Below are positions 18,236 through 26,483 of a stretch of 32,783 bases of DNA, piece after piece; position 1 is the stretch's first letter; every line of letters starts with the position of its first letter. The stretch covers positions 1-32,783 of the forward strand of contig JAUCBJ010001365.1 in the NCBI GenBank assembly GCA_032718475.1, read 5' to 3'. The position numbers were made by a program, and so were the translations under genes. Below the pieces are notes generated by a model, which was given only the letters and a program-made list of their open reading frames with translations, was not told the origin of the DNA and did not search any database. Source of the DNA: Nemertoderma westbladi (Eukaryota; Xenacoelomorpha; Nemertodermatida; Nemertodermatidae).

Positions 18236-18723
18236 CGAGGAGGGCAGGTAAAGTCAATGAGGAGGATGTCGGGACGAGTGATCGCCTGCAATGGGCATAC
18301 AACGCCATGAAGAGGATGTTGAAGGACGATAAGGAAGGGAGAAAGGTAGACCAGCCCAAACTATATCAGAGGCTAGGTGAGTGCAACAAACATTTCCGCT
18401 ATTTAGTCCGATTTGGACAGGGGGAATTGGCGAGTGTGAGGGCGAGGGGGGTCGCCACAGAACTGTTTGAATTGTGGCGATCCGAGGTGGTGGTGGCAGA
18501 CATAGTGTACGTAGGGCCTTATCTGGTGGATGCAAGGGGGATTAAGTTAGTGGGATGGGTGGACCCACACGAAAACGAATCCGAGATTAACCCCGAAGAT
18601 TCGGTGTCGTCGGTTAGTAGGAATCCCAGCAAATGGGGGAAAATTAGTAGGACAGACAGGCGACGGGAGTCTGTCGTAACCGAAAAGTCCGCTACATCGA
18701 TGAACTGTGGCGAGAAATTATAG
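18223..18723 (+). CDS. gag-like ORF a (copy 1)
   Basis: 166 codons with ATG. The middle is helical and charged (LQWAYNAMKRMLKDDKEGRK, YQRLGECNKHFRYLVRFGQG), followed by a FELWRSEVVVADIVYVGPYL block and a Ser/Arg-rich tail. I know no exact family. Position directly after the LTR, helical make-up and basic tail suggest a structural Gag-type protein, which is inference only. The next ORF starts 20 nt after its stop, in another frame. Confidence 0.45.
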   Translation: MVGLTRRAGKVNEEDVGTSDRLQWAYNAMKRMLKDDKEGRKVDQPKLYQRLGECNKHFRYLVRFGQGELASVRARGVATELFELWRSEVVVADIVYVGPYLVDARGIKLVGWVDPHENESEINPEDSVSSVSRNPSKWGKISRTDRRRESVVTEKSATSMNCGEKL

Positions 18724-18742
18724 AAAGGGCGAGGAGAGGGAA

Positions 18743-18985
18743 ATGAGTGAGTGTAAAGAGTCTACGGGAGCGGGAGGTTGTTGCGGGCGCTTGTCTCTAC
18801 AAGCGAACGAGCGCAAAGAGCGTGAGGCGAGGAGAGCTGAGAGGATTGCGAGGGAGGCAGAGTTAGCTGACCAGAGTATCAGGGAGGATAGAGAGAGGGA
18901 GAGAGTGGGTAAACGCATGCAGGATGATATGCATACCCGGTTGAGGGGGTTAATGCAATACCAAGCAAAGCAAAACGCCGGTTAG
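18743..18985 (+). CDS. gag-like ORF b: charged coiled-coil (copy 1)
   Basis: 80 codons starting with ATG at 18743. Apart from a Gly/Cys-rich start (GAGGCCGR) it is one long Glu/Arg/Ala helix (ERKEREARRAERIAREAELA and onward), probably a coiled coil. It may be the continuation of ORF a after a frame change. Element 2 has a similar Glu/Arg helix near 10170-10260. Confidence 0.4.
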   Translation: MSECKESTGAGGCCGRLSLQANERKEREARRAERIAREAELADQSIREDRERERVGKRMQDDMHTRLRGLMQYQAKQNAG

Positions 18986-19053
18986 AACTGGCAAAAATGG
19001 TTTTATCGGAGAGTGAGGCTGGTTCGGGTAGTATTTAAGAGGAACCAAAGGTG

Positions 19054-19422
19054 ATGGAAACCTTTGTTAATACCCCACTTACAGGTACCAGGCGACAGAC
19101 CCAAGACTGGTGTGACCGTACAGGTGGGGGGGGGGGGGGTAATGATAATACTTTTGATGGAGTTAATATTAATAGTACCGTAATAGATAACCCTAATACT
19201 TATGAAACCTTTGTTGCAGGAAATAATATTTTACCCGGAAATGGTCCTAATATTGGTGTACAAAATAATCTAAATAATAATATAAATAATGTAGAACAAA
19301 ATAATTCAAATAATTTAGATAATAATAATCCAGGTAATAATATAATAATCAAAATAATACAATTAATAACGCAGCAAACCGGCAGGGCGAGACTATTAAC
19401 GGTGCAATTAATACAAACGTAG
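19054..19422 (+). CDS. gag-like ORF c: Asn-rich (copy 1)
   Basis: 122 codons from ATG at 19054. A Gly run encoded by 14 G is followed by a region dominated by Asn, Ile and Thr (such as NNLNNNINNVEQNNSNNLDN). It is locally very AT-rich compared with the GC-rich ORFs on both sides. It is a low-complexity spacer or an unstructured protein segment; function unknown. Confidence 0.3.
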   Translation: METFVNTPLTGTRRQTQDWCDRTGGGGGGNDNTFDGVNINSTVIDNPNTYETFVAGNNILPGNGPNIGVQNNLNNNINNVEQNNSNNLDNNNPGNNIIIKIIQLITQQTGRARLLTVQLIQT

Positions 19423-19554
19423 GGGGAACAAGCGATCTGCCCAATGAGAGCCTACAAGGCCACGCAGTTGCGCAGGGAGGAGCGGGGGTGAATAAACCCA
19501 GCGTGGGCAGAGATAACGCGTTGACTAGAAGGGAGCGTGGGGGCGAAGTAAGAG

Positions 19555-19983
19555 GTGACGGACGGAGGGGGGGGGGGGGGGGGGCTATGGGCACCCCACC
19601 ACAAGCGATTAATGACGAGGGGGGGGAATGTCCCACAAGCGTCGGTGGGTAATGTGCGCGGTGAGTTGAGTGCACTGTGGCACCCGACGGCGGGCGATAG
19701 GGGGGGGGGGGGGGCAGAGAATGTCCCACCAGCGGCGGTGGATAATGCGCGCGGTGAGTTAAGTGATCCACGGCACCCAACGGCGAAGGATAATAGGGGG
19801 ACTGCGAATATCCCCAACGCCGTCCAACCCGGCAGAGCGGGCGAGCGAGAAAACGTCGCGCCCAATCGGAAGACGGTAGAAGAACAGTGGAGTTTATCTG
19901 GGAGGTCGAAGCGAGATCTCATGAGGGAGAACACTGCACTGAAATCGGACGAGGCGAGGAGAAGCAAGGAAGTGTTGCTATGA
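19555..19983 (+). CDS. gag-like ORF d with two similar repeats (copy 1)
   Basis: Open for 142 codons but without an early ATG. It contains two related segments (GNVRGELSALWHPTAGDR and DNARGELSDPRHPTAKDN) and two Gly runs coded by G homopolymers of 18 and 15. Its stop TGA overlaps the ATG of ORF e (ATGA at 19980-19983). In copy 2 the second G run has 14 G and the frame is split. Function unknown. Confidence 0.3.
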   Translation: MTDGGGGGGGLWAPHHKRLMTRGGNVPQASVGNVRGELSALWHPTAGDRGGGGAENVPPAAVDNARGELSDPRHPTAKDNRGTANIPNAVQPGRAGERENVAPNRKTVEEQWSLSGRSKRDLMRENTALKSDEARRSKEVLL

Positions 19984-20639
19984 GGGGAAGGGCTGACAGC
20001 GAACCGTCAGTAGTCGAGATGGAGACAGAGAGCCAGTGGGGTCGTACTCCGGGAGATTGCCGTCGCCCCAGAGAAACACAACCTGGTGAAATATACCACA
20101 CACCGGGAGAGGGGTACAGAGTGTACCGGTACGAGGATGAAGACAGGAGAGGGGACCAGAGAGAAACTTCCCGTCGGAACGTAGCTGCCGATCGAGAATA
20201 TGGTAGTGGTGGGGAGGACTTCTCAGAATACTCGAGAAGATTAAACTTCGGCCCAGAAGGACACAGGCAGACTGCAGGACATACTGTAGGACTTACTGCA
20301 CATACTATAGGCCATGCTGGGAGAGATAGTGTAGGCGATAGGGTAGCGCGAATGACGGGATTAAACCCGGAGGTCGAGGCATACATACCGGTCGGTAGGC
20401 AAGAAGCCGATAGGCCTATACCGGTACCTGCACACCAGTATGACTACAACATGCAGGGATATAATATATACCCAGGGGCCCTCCCCTGTATTGCCGATAG
20501 GTGTGTGGGCCCCAGCATCGTAACATCAACCCCAGTACCAAACATAACATTGGTGGGGGGGGGGGGGGGGGTGGGGAACAGGGTGACATTCCCCCATTAC
20601 AGTATCAGCAATACACGCAACCAAAAACAAGAACCCTGA
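19980..20639 (+). CDS. gag-like ORF e (copy 1)
   Basis: 219 codons from an ATG that overlaps the stop of ORF d. It is hydrophilic, with many Arg, Glu, Gly and Tyr, a short GHT/HTIGHAG repeat region (about residues 98-116) and a G-run-coded Gly tract near the C-terminus. Its end (RVTFPHYSI) is conserved in element 2 at about 7829-7855, so this is the best supported protein-coding segment of the element. No zinc knuckle or protease motif was seen. A structural Gag-like role is inferred from position. Confidence 0.45.
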   Translation: MRGRADSEPSVVEMETESQWGRTPGDCRRPRETQPGEIYHTPGEGYRVYRYEDEDRRGDQRETSRRNVAADREYGSGGEDFSEYSRRLNFGPEGHRQTAGHTVGLTAHTIGHAGRDSVGDRVARMTGLNPEVEAYIPVGRQEADRPIPVPAHQYDYNMQGYNIYPGALPCIADRCVGPSIVTSTPVPNITLVGGGGGVGNRVTFPHYSISNTRNQKQEP

Positions 20640-20759
20640 ACCCCTAAGATCCAAATAAATCGTGCGAAACAGAGATATGGAGGGGACCATTACCCCCGAT
20701 GATATATCCCACGCAAGGAAAGTCGACGGGCCCGACGGCTGAACCGCACCCAATAGCAA
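20640..20759 (+). other. Remnant downstream of the gag-like ORF (copy 1)
   Basis: The first 90 bp still look like the LTR element. A short plus-strand frame here reads ITPDDISHARKVDGPDG, which recalls the N-terminal RT motif of retroelements, but it stops at once. Near 20756 the sequence changes to minus-strand RTE-like DNA. Copy 2 equivalent: 27700-27819. Confidence 0.25.
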
Positions 20760-20966
20760 GGGAGTCTGTATCCCTACCATCGAGATATCACCAATGGGAA
20801 TATCTGGGAGTACAGACTCAGACACTTTCACTTCTACAAAGTTATCAGGCAATACCCTGTCATTATTGAGGAGCTTTCCAAAGTGGGCTTTCCAACCATT
20901 GAGGCGATCGACTGGTGATTCTGCCTTAACCTTGGTGGTCGGTTGGCTTTTCCGCCAAATAGACAA
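20756..20966 (-). pseudogene. RTE-like LINE fragment: endonuclease-RT linker (copy 1)
   Basis: Minus-strand frame with LNGWKAHFGKLLNNDR and DIPIGDISMVGIQT, matching the linker that lies between endonuclease and RT in RTE-like elements. The RT core that should follow is absent: the frame runs into the gag-side sequence. Copy 2 equivalent: 27816-28026. Confidence 0.65.
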
Positions 20967-21170
20967 CCAGAGAATTTACAATACTATGAAATATCGATTT
21001 TAAAGCAAAAAGAAGCAACTTGTGCCGCAATTTGAAAAACAACCCAACAATCGAGATAGACAACAAAAAAACAACAAATAAGCAGTATGCTTTTCAGTTG
21101 AGAAGGTTGTCGATGATGAGGCCAAGGTATTTTACATTATCAGAATGATCAAGCATTGAGTGATAACCCA
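20967..21170 (-). pseudogene. CR1/jockey-like RT thumb fragment (copy 1)
   Basis: Minus-strand frame with NVKYLGLIIDNLLN, one stop where Trp is expected, then VGLFFKLRHKLLLFALKSIF. This is the thumb region of a CR1/jockey-like RT; the LINE at 12360-13380 has the same blocks (LFIDNKLTW, AGLFFKLRYILPLKILKSLY). It is wedged between two RTE-like pieces. Copy 2 equivalent: 28027-28230. Confidence 0.6.
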
Positions 21171-21189
21171 ACAACCAACCAACAAGACC

Positions 21190-21485
21190 AACAAGACAGT
21201 ATTTGGTATTAAATTACTTTTAAGGCCGGAATACTCCCCTCCGTATTTCCTACGAATCAGAATATGGTCTATCTGGGAGTTGTGACCACTGGGTCCACTA
21301 TGAGTCCATAGCTTTCCAGCTCGCTTCTTGAACTGGGTTCCGGCCGAAATCAATCCATTTCCAGAGATAAAATCCTGAAGATGGACGGAATTTCGGTTAA
21401 CACTATTGCTATAGACCCAGAGCGATATAGGTGATTGATACAGAATTGCATTAAAGTCTCCCAGGAATGTTAAGAATGCATGCTG
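21190..21485 (-). pseudogene. RTE-like LINE fragment: C-terminal half of AP endonuclease (copy 1)
   Basis: Reads AFLTFLGDFNA, which carries the catalytic Asp/Asn block of AP-type endonucleases, followed by LQDFISGNGLISAGTQF and HNSQIDHILIRRKY, the usual late blocks. Such enzymes nick the target DNA for LINE insertion. The N-terminal half lies further away at 21965-22664, separated by an RT C-terminus. Copy 2: 28250-28545. Confidence 0.68.
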
Positions 21486-21960
21486 ATCCATCTTGTCAAC
21501 AAAATTGCACCGCCACAACTCCCTATCACCCATGACATTTGCTAGATCATCCGCATCTTTAAGGCCAGTGTCCTTTAAGATGCGTCTCAAGAAAGTCATG
21601 GGCTGTCCACCATGCTTATTCACTCCATGAGGCTGCCAAAGTACAAGATTATGCACTGGCTGGTCCTCACGGCGAAAGCAATGTCCTGCAAAGCGGAGGC
21701 GATTTTGTTCTAGTGTCAAGCTTGGGGGAACCAATGAGACACCTCCATTGTTGTATAGTGTTTGGTTGGAGATGTGTGCTTTGTACTTGACACAATGAAC
21801 CCGGCGTAACATTCTTGTGAATGTGCCATCCAGAGATTTGGTGTCCTCAGCAGTTAGAGCCCAGCATGGACTCCCGTAGAGGAGTACTGGAACTACTGCT
21901 GCTCTAAATAATCGGACCTTAAGTTTCCGATTAATGGTAAGCACACAGAGAGTAGCACGC
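21486..21960 (-). pseudogene. RTE-like LINE fragment: RT C-terminus (copy 1)
   Basis: Reads KLKVRLFRAAVVPVLLYGSP, the TFTRMLRRVHCVKYKAHISN block, RLRFAGHCFRRED, LVLWQPHG and TFLRRILKDTGLKDADDL. All of these are standard C-terminal blocks of RTE-like reverse transcriptases. It interrupts the endonuclease in the same reading frame as the C-terminal endonuclease piece, so the two are translated as one 276-codon frame (21962-21132). Copy 2: 28546-29020. Confidence 0.7.
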
Positions 21961-21964
21961 AATC

Positions 21965-22664
21965 AGAACCACCTTAGGAAACTTCTTAGCCAGTCTTCCA
22001 GAACATGAGAAGTGGCAACGGATGATGCGGTTAGAGATTTGGTCTATTTTGTCCAATGCTGCATGTGCAGTTGGATTCATCAATAGACCAATTCCATCAT
22101 TGGCACTACCATCTGCTGACGCGAGGGCGAGTCAACAACCACCCCCCCCCCCATGTCCTTAATCAGAACCTCATCAGTTTGTCCAGTCTGCATTCGGTGC
22201 TCCTGAACACCCACTGCGCTAAGAGAAAGCTTATCTGCCAAGACAGTCAGCTCACCTTGTCGCATTGGGGACCCGAGTGTTAGGGTGTTTACTGAGGCTA
22301 GTCTAGTGACTTGCCTCAGATTCACCAATAGCATTGTTGGTCGGGGTGGAACATGAGAGTAGCCTCCAACTCCAGAATCCCTCTCCCCCTCACAATCTGG
22401 CCTCCCTGGTGACCCAGGGTTTGGGCAGGAAAAGTCATCAGGAAAGGGACTCAAAGAATTGTTGGCTTCTCTCTCTCCAGTAGGGGGTGAGACAGGCAGC
22501 CGGTCAGGAGATAACTGACGCCTGTGAGGCCGATTGTGTCCGGTAATTCCATTGGCCTCTAGTGGCCTGACCTCCGCATTACAAATGTAATCCATAGTGG
22601 GGGTTGGGGGGTGCTTTTTTGCCGAGTCAGCTCTCGGGGCAAATACCACACCCTGGTTTGCCAT
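21965..22664 (-). pseudogene. RTE-like LINE fragment: 5' part of ORF and N-terminal AP endonuclease (copy 1)
   Basis: The ATG is at 22664 (minus). After about 115 Pro/Ser/Arg-rich residues comes the endonuclease start, with VTRLASVNTLTLG and the catalytic Glu block VGVQEHRM. The frame is lost near the run of 13 C at 22140-22152. A second frame continues with GIGLLMNPTAHAALDKIDQI and KKFPKVVLIAC, showing that a frameshift rather than a true end caused the stop. Copy 2 equivalent: 29025-29724. Confidence 0.62.
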
Positions 22665-23078
22665 TCCACAGGGTGTGTGTCGCAGTGGAGTCAGATATGA
22701 CGCCCATCACCCATATCTACTCTGGCGCACATGACCCACCATTGGCTGTGCAGCTCATCTGCTGGGTCATGCCCTGTACCCCTGCTGCCAGGTGAAGGTC
22801 GCAGTGAAGTGCACTCAGAGTTGACATGAGAACACTCTACTCCTGACCAACCATTGGTAGATCACCATCTGCCTGGTCAGGCCATATACCCCTGCAGCCA
22901 AGTTTCGGGGTCCTTAATCCAGGAACAAGGGCGTCCTTATCCCAAAACGAAGGAGGTCCTAGTTACAGGACCAGATTTGCCCTAGTAAGAGGGTATATGC
23001 AGCTACAGGTGGCACCTCCTTTATGCTGCATGGAGGTGACAAGTTTTCTTGATCAATGACCTAGAATACCTGACCTGA
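22665..23078. other. Likely 5' flank of the RTE-like piece (copy 1)
   Basis: GC-moderate sequence with two related blocks (ACCCACCATTGG...CTGGGTCATGCCCTGTACCCCTGC and ACCAACCATTGG...CTGGTCAGGCCATATACCCCTGC), an internal duplication of about 100 bp spacing. It may be the 5' untranslated region of the minus-strand LINE. Copy 2: 29725-30139. Confidence 0.35.
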
Positions 23079-23483
23079 CCGATTAAACATAAAGCGGCTC
23101 TCGGATTCGTAAAAGATGAAAGCTGCAGTTTGCAGTATAAACAATGGGTTTTCTTTAAACCAAAGATCTATTCATTCCAATCCTACGATGCCCCAATCAA
23201 GAAAACCGCCAAAAGTGTATCTAGATCGGTTGTTGCTAAGCAACTAACACACGATGATTACGCAGACTGTTTTGAAAATGAGGCAATTCTCTTCCGCTAT
23301 AACTCTATCTTCACTTCTAGAAAGCATCAAATTTTTACTGATTATGTCTATAAGAAGGCACTAACACTCTGGGACACGAAACCATACTGGAGTATTAAAT
23401 ATAGCAGCAAAACATATGGACACTATATCACTAAGCTCGTTAGTCCAGTGAAACAAATAATAATCCCTCCAACCAGAATTTAA
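23079..23483 (+). pseudogene. Family-B DNA polymerase C-terminal fragment, Polinton/adintovirus-like (copy 1)
   Basis: The frame is open from 23079 to 23483 without an ATG. It reads WVFFKPKIYSFQ, then KKTAKSVSRSVV (from 23199), LTHDDYADC, SRKHQIFT (23316-23339), KALT and TYGHY (23412-23426). These blocks in this order form the C-terminal tail of the protein-primed family-B DNA polymerases of Polinton/Maverick and adintovirus-like elements, which replicate a linear dsDNA genome. Only the last 130 or so residues are present; exonuclease and palm motifs are missing, so it is a non-functional fragment. Assignment is from recalled motif patterns; another large DNA virus lineage is possible. The TBP-like remnant follows within 20 bp in a different frame. 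Confidence 0.58.
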
Positions 23484-23497
23484 TTTAATTTTTCTAG

Positions 23498-24001
23498 AAT
23501 AAGAAATTGAGCAACAAAATAGAATTAACCAATAAACAGTTTACCGGAAAAGACATTGACAAATTTGAACTAGAGAAAATTTCACAGCAAATTGAAGGTT
23601 GAAGATGCTTAAAACCAAACATGTTTATCTACAAAGGTAACGATTCAACTATAATGTTATTTCCCAGCGGCGCAGTAACACTTGTAGGCTTGTGCAATAA
23701 TTTAGCTAGTGAATTGCTTTATTTATAACAAACTATTGGTATGCAATTACAACATTTGAAACTTAATGCTGAAACACGAACTATTATTTTTCTAAGTGTT
23801 AATTTTAAATTATTAATGAAAAAATGCGGACACCATACAATTAATAATAAAGCAATATTTATTAGCTATACCCCCGAATTATTTTGCGCGATTAGAATAT
23901 ATATAGGACGTGCATATTTTAGTATATTCCATACCGGTAAAACCACCTGGCTGTTCCACATCAGTGTCACTAGTTCTAGTAATATTAATTACTTCTGTTA
24001 G
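23498..24001 (+). pseudogene. TATA-binding-protein-like domain with two in-frame stops (copy 1)
   Basis: One continuous frame of about 167 codons, interrupted only by TGA (23600-23602) and TAA (23726-23728). It has the two-fold layout of TBP. The first half has KDIDKFELEKISQQIEG and then IMLFPSGAVTLVG, matching the 'IFSSGKMVxTG' strand. The second half has SYTPELF (TBP consensus YEPELFP) and SIFHTGK (consensus IFVSGK). Length is close to the usual 180-residue core. TBP binds the TATA box and nucleates transcription; some large DNA viruses carry TBP-like proteins. The stops show decay before the duplication, as copy 2 shares them. Host TBP retrocopy is less likely, given the strong divergence. 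Confidence 0.5.
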
Positions 24002-24457
24002 GCCTAATTCAGTAAATTTACCAAAGAAACACTAATACCGGTAACTGAATACTGAAATATATTGCAATACAGCAAAAAGTCAGGCAGTAATAACTGTTTA
24101 AACAGTGCTGCAACATGCAAAGCTGATGCCTAACGCTGGATAAATTATATTATTTTTTTTAAATTGTGATTGTAAATATTGAAAAGTAAGATAGGTTTAA
24201 AGAATTGCCTATAAAATTTTTATACTTTTGTATTGGACCCTAAATTTTTGCATGCAAGCTCAGAATTAAATTATCTTTCGAATGGTATATTACACTAAGG
24301 TGCATGTCTGACAGTTTTGGCTGGCCAGGGGGGGGGGGGGGGGGCAGGGGGCATCATTATGTTACACCCGGTACACTATCAAAGACAAATTAAATTTTAG
24401 CAACACAGCAGTTATATCCAAGAAATTTAACAAAACCATAAATCAGTCAAAGTGAAA
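24002..24457. other. Non-coding 3' stretch of tandem unit (copy 1)
   Basis: AT-rich, no gene. Contains a run of 17 G at 24328-24344. Copy 2 equivalent: 31067-31522. Confidence 0.45.
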
Positions 24458-24487
24458 AAGGGGGGCAGTTCCCCCCTTCAACTCCCC
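24458..24487 (+). promoter_or_regulatory. Hairpin and purine/pyrimidine tract before the LTR (also at 31523-31552)
   Basis: AAGGGGGG (24458-24465) pairs perfectly with CCCCCCTT (24471-24478) around a 5-nt loop, followed by CAACTCCCC and the LTR. The A/G run fits a polypurine tract set in a hairpin. Element 2 also has an inverted repeat directly before its purine run (11054-11082). Confidence 0.45.
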
Positions 24488-25024
24488 TGTAAGCGGATTC
24501 AATTCCGTGCATTACCCACCAAAAATGGGACTAGTGGCATTTTACCAATATAGTTGGCGATGTGAGATTACCAATAATAATCACACCCCTCATAACCTCA
24601 TAAGGGGGGGGGGGGCGATACATGCCGTAAGCCACATAGAGAGGTGAGAGGTCAAACCACCTCAGAGGGAGAAACCAGCTAGTGAGGCTAGCACCAAGGG
24701 GTAACACGAACAGGGAGTGGCGAAGTGACAATTAGTATATAAGCCAATAGCGGGCAGGAAAGCACGTTGGGGAGGATAAGAGCGCATCCATTGGATATTA
24801 GAGGCCGCCCAGTAGTGTAGGGCTAAAACCAATATGTGTCAATGATATAACTCTTGTAATCACTGATTATTAGTTAGTTGATTCCCTTACGGTTGTGAGA
24901 CCGGAATAGGTTTTGACCATCGTTACTACATCATTGTTACTGATACTATTTGCATTGCATTATTATTATATTCAGACTGTGCTATATTATCAATTGCTGT
25001 GATTATCAATACTGACAACTAACA
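24488..25024 (+). repeat. LTR between units 1 and 2
   Basis: Starts TGTAAGCGGATTCAATTCCG after a hairpin and polypurine stretch. It contains TATATAAG at 24736-24743, a CCAAT (GCCAATAG), an imperfect hairpin (24562-24570 with 24578-24586) and a 12-G run. The left edge is firm because of similarity to element 2; the right edge (AACA at 25024) is a guess. One LTR serves as 3' end of unit 1 and 5' end of unit 2. Confidence 0.6.
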
Positions 25025-25283
25025 CCGTTGTTTTTCTATCGGCCTTTGGCCAAAGATATTATCCAGCCATCAGTTAGCCCAGCAGCCCAGCGACGCAACG
25101 ATGCGTACAACCTACACCAGTCGGGAGCTGATACTGCCAACTCCGTCAGCCCAGTCACAGTCAAAAACTACCGACGACGAACTGTGACCACAACCCAAGA
25201 GGACAAGATGAGCAGAAGGTCGAGGTTCCGAAGTCGCTGGCTGACCACAGGCCGAGGGCGACGAATGGCCCACCGGAACGGCG

Positions 25284-25784
25284 ATGGTGGGGCTGACGAG
25301 GAGGGCAGGTAAAGTCAATGAGGAGGATGTCGGGACGAGTGATCGCCTGCAATGGGCATACAACGCCATGAAGAGGATGTTGAAGGACGATAAGGAAGGG
25401 AGAAAGGTAGACCAGCCCAAACTATATCAGAGGCTAGGTGAGTGCAACAAACATTTCCGCTATTTAGTCCGATTTGGACAGGGGGAATTGGCGAGTGTGA
25501 GGGCGAGGGGGGTCGCCACAGAACTGTTTGAATTGTGGCGATCCGAGGTGGTGGTGGCAGACATAGTGTACGTAGGGCCTTATCTGGTGGATGCAAGGGG
25601 GATTAAGTTAGTGGGATGGGTGGACCCACACGAAAACGAATCCGAGATTAACCCCGAAGATTCGGTGTCGTCGGTTAGTAGGAATCCCAGCAAATGGGGG
25701 AAAATTAGTAGGACAGACAGGCGACGGGAGTCTGTCGTAACCGAAAAGTCCGCTACATCGATGAACTGTGGCGAGAAATTATAG
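25284..25784 (+). CDS. gag-like ORF a (copy 2)
   Basis: Same protein as the ORF at 18223-18723 with no amino-acid change seen. The copy 3 version starts at 32355 and runs off the window. Confidence 0.45.
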   Translation: MVGLTRRAGKVNEEDVGTSDRLQWAYNAMKRMLKDDKEGRKVDQPKLYQRLGECNKHFRYLVRFGQGELASVRARGVATELFELWRSEVVVADIVYVGPYLVDARGIKLVGWVDPHENESEINPEDSVSSVSRNPSKWGKISRTDRRRESVVTEKSATSMNCGEKL

Positions 25785-25803
25785 AAAGGGCGAGGAGAGG
25801 GAA

Positions 25804-26046
25804 ATGAGTGAGTGTAAAGAGTCTACGGGAGCGGGAGGTTGTTGCGGGCGCTTGTCTCTACAAGCGAACGAGCGCAAAGAGCGTGAGGCGAGGAGAGCTG
25901 AGAGGATTGCGAGGGAGGCAGAGTTAGCTGACCAGAGTATCAGGGAGGATAGAGAGAGGGAGAGAGTGGGTAAACGCATGCAGGATGATATGCATACCCG
26001 GTTGAGGGGGTTAATGCAATACCAAGCAAAGCAAAACGCCGGTTAG
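25804..26046 (+). CDS. gag-like ORF b, coiled-coil (copy 2)
   Basis: Identical in translation to the ORF at 18743-18985, again 20 nt after ORF a. Confidence 0.4.
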   Translation: MSECKESTGAGGCCGRLSLQANERKEREARRAERIAREAELADQSIREDRERERVGKRMQDDMHTRLRGLMQYQAKQNAG

Positions 26047-26114
26047 AACTGGCAAAAATGGTTTTATCGGAGAGTGAGGCTGGTTCGGGTAGTATTTAAG
26101 AGGAACCAAAGGTG

Positions 26115-26483
26115 ATGGAAACCTTTGTTAATACCCCACTTACAGGTACCAGGCGACAGACCCAAGACTGGTGTGACCGTACAGGTGGGGGGGGGGGGGG
26201 TAATGATAATACTTTTGATGGAGTTAATATTAATAGTACCGTAATAGATAACCCTAATACTTATGAAACCTTTGTTGCAGGAAATAATATTTTACCCGGA
26301 AATGGTCCTAATATTGGTGTACAAAATAATCTAAATAATAATATAAATAATGTAGAACAAAATAATTCAAATAATTTAGATAATAATAATCCAGGTAATA
26401 ATATAATAATCAAAATAATACAATTAATAACGCAGCAAACCGGCAGGGCGAGACTATTAACGGTGCAATTAATACAAACGTAG
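26115..26483 (+). CDS. gag-like ORF c, Asn-rich (copy 2)
   Basis: Identical in translation to 19054-19422, including the G-run-coded Gly tract. Confidence 0.3.
   Translation: METFVNTPLTGTRRQTQDWCDRTGGGGGGNDNTFDGVNINSTVIDNPNTYETFVAGNNILPGNGPNIGVQNNLNNNINNVEQNNSNNLDNNNPGNNIIIKIIQLITQQTGRARLLTVQLIQT

Larger units (their letters stand above)
17754..24813 (+). mobile_element. Tandem unit, copy 1 (7060 bp composite LTR element)
   Basis: Copy 1 of a directly repeated unit; its sequence is matched almost base for base by 24814-31885. Order: LTR right part, gag-like ORFs, LINE mosaic on the minus strand, PolB fragment, TBP-like pseudogene, non-coding stretch, hairpin plus purine run, LTR left part. 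Its left edge is abrupt: at 17753 similarity to the other copies stops, so the first part of its LTR is absent. No RT or integrase of its own was found. Confidence 0.85.

Noticed and set aside
17967-18251. 94-codon Arg/Ser-rich frame at the start of each tandem unit
   Set aside because: Starts at TTG, overlaps an ATG-initiated frame, and its composition fits an off-frame reading; kept only as a remark under the gag-like region.
19349-19967. Minus-strand Pro/Ser/Leu-rich frames of 140-200 codons
   Set aside because: Antisense to G-run-containing gag-like ORFs; the proline runs are simply complementary G homopolymers.
20700-20755. Plus-strand RT-like motif (ITPDDISHARKVDGPDG)
   Set aside because: Too short and stops immediately; may be chance or the stump of a lost pol. 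Not called as a gene.
23130-24001. Host single-copy genes with the PolB-like and TBP-like frames
   Set aside because: Both lack starts or have in-frame stops, and both lie inside a repeated LTR-bounded unit in two copies; pseudogenes of captured elements fit better.
24736-24820. TATATAAG as the promoter that sets the left edge of copy 1
   Set aside because: The distance to 24814 is about 78 bp, well beyond the usual 30 bp, and no initiator motif lies at the right place.
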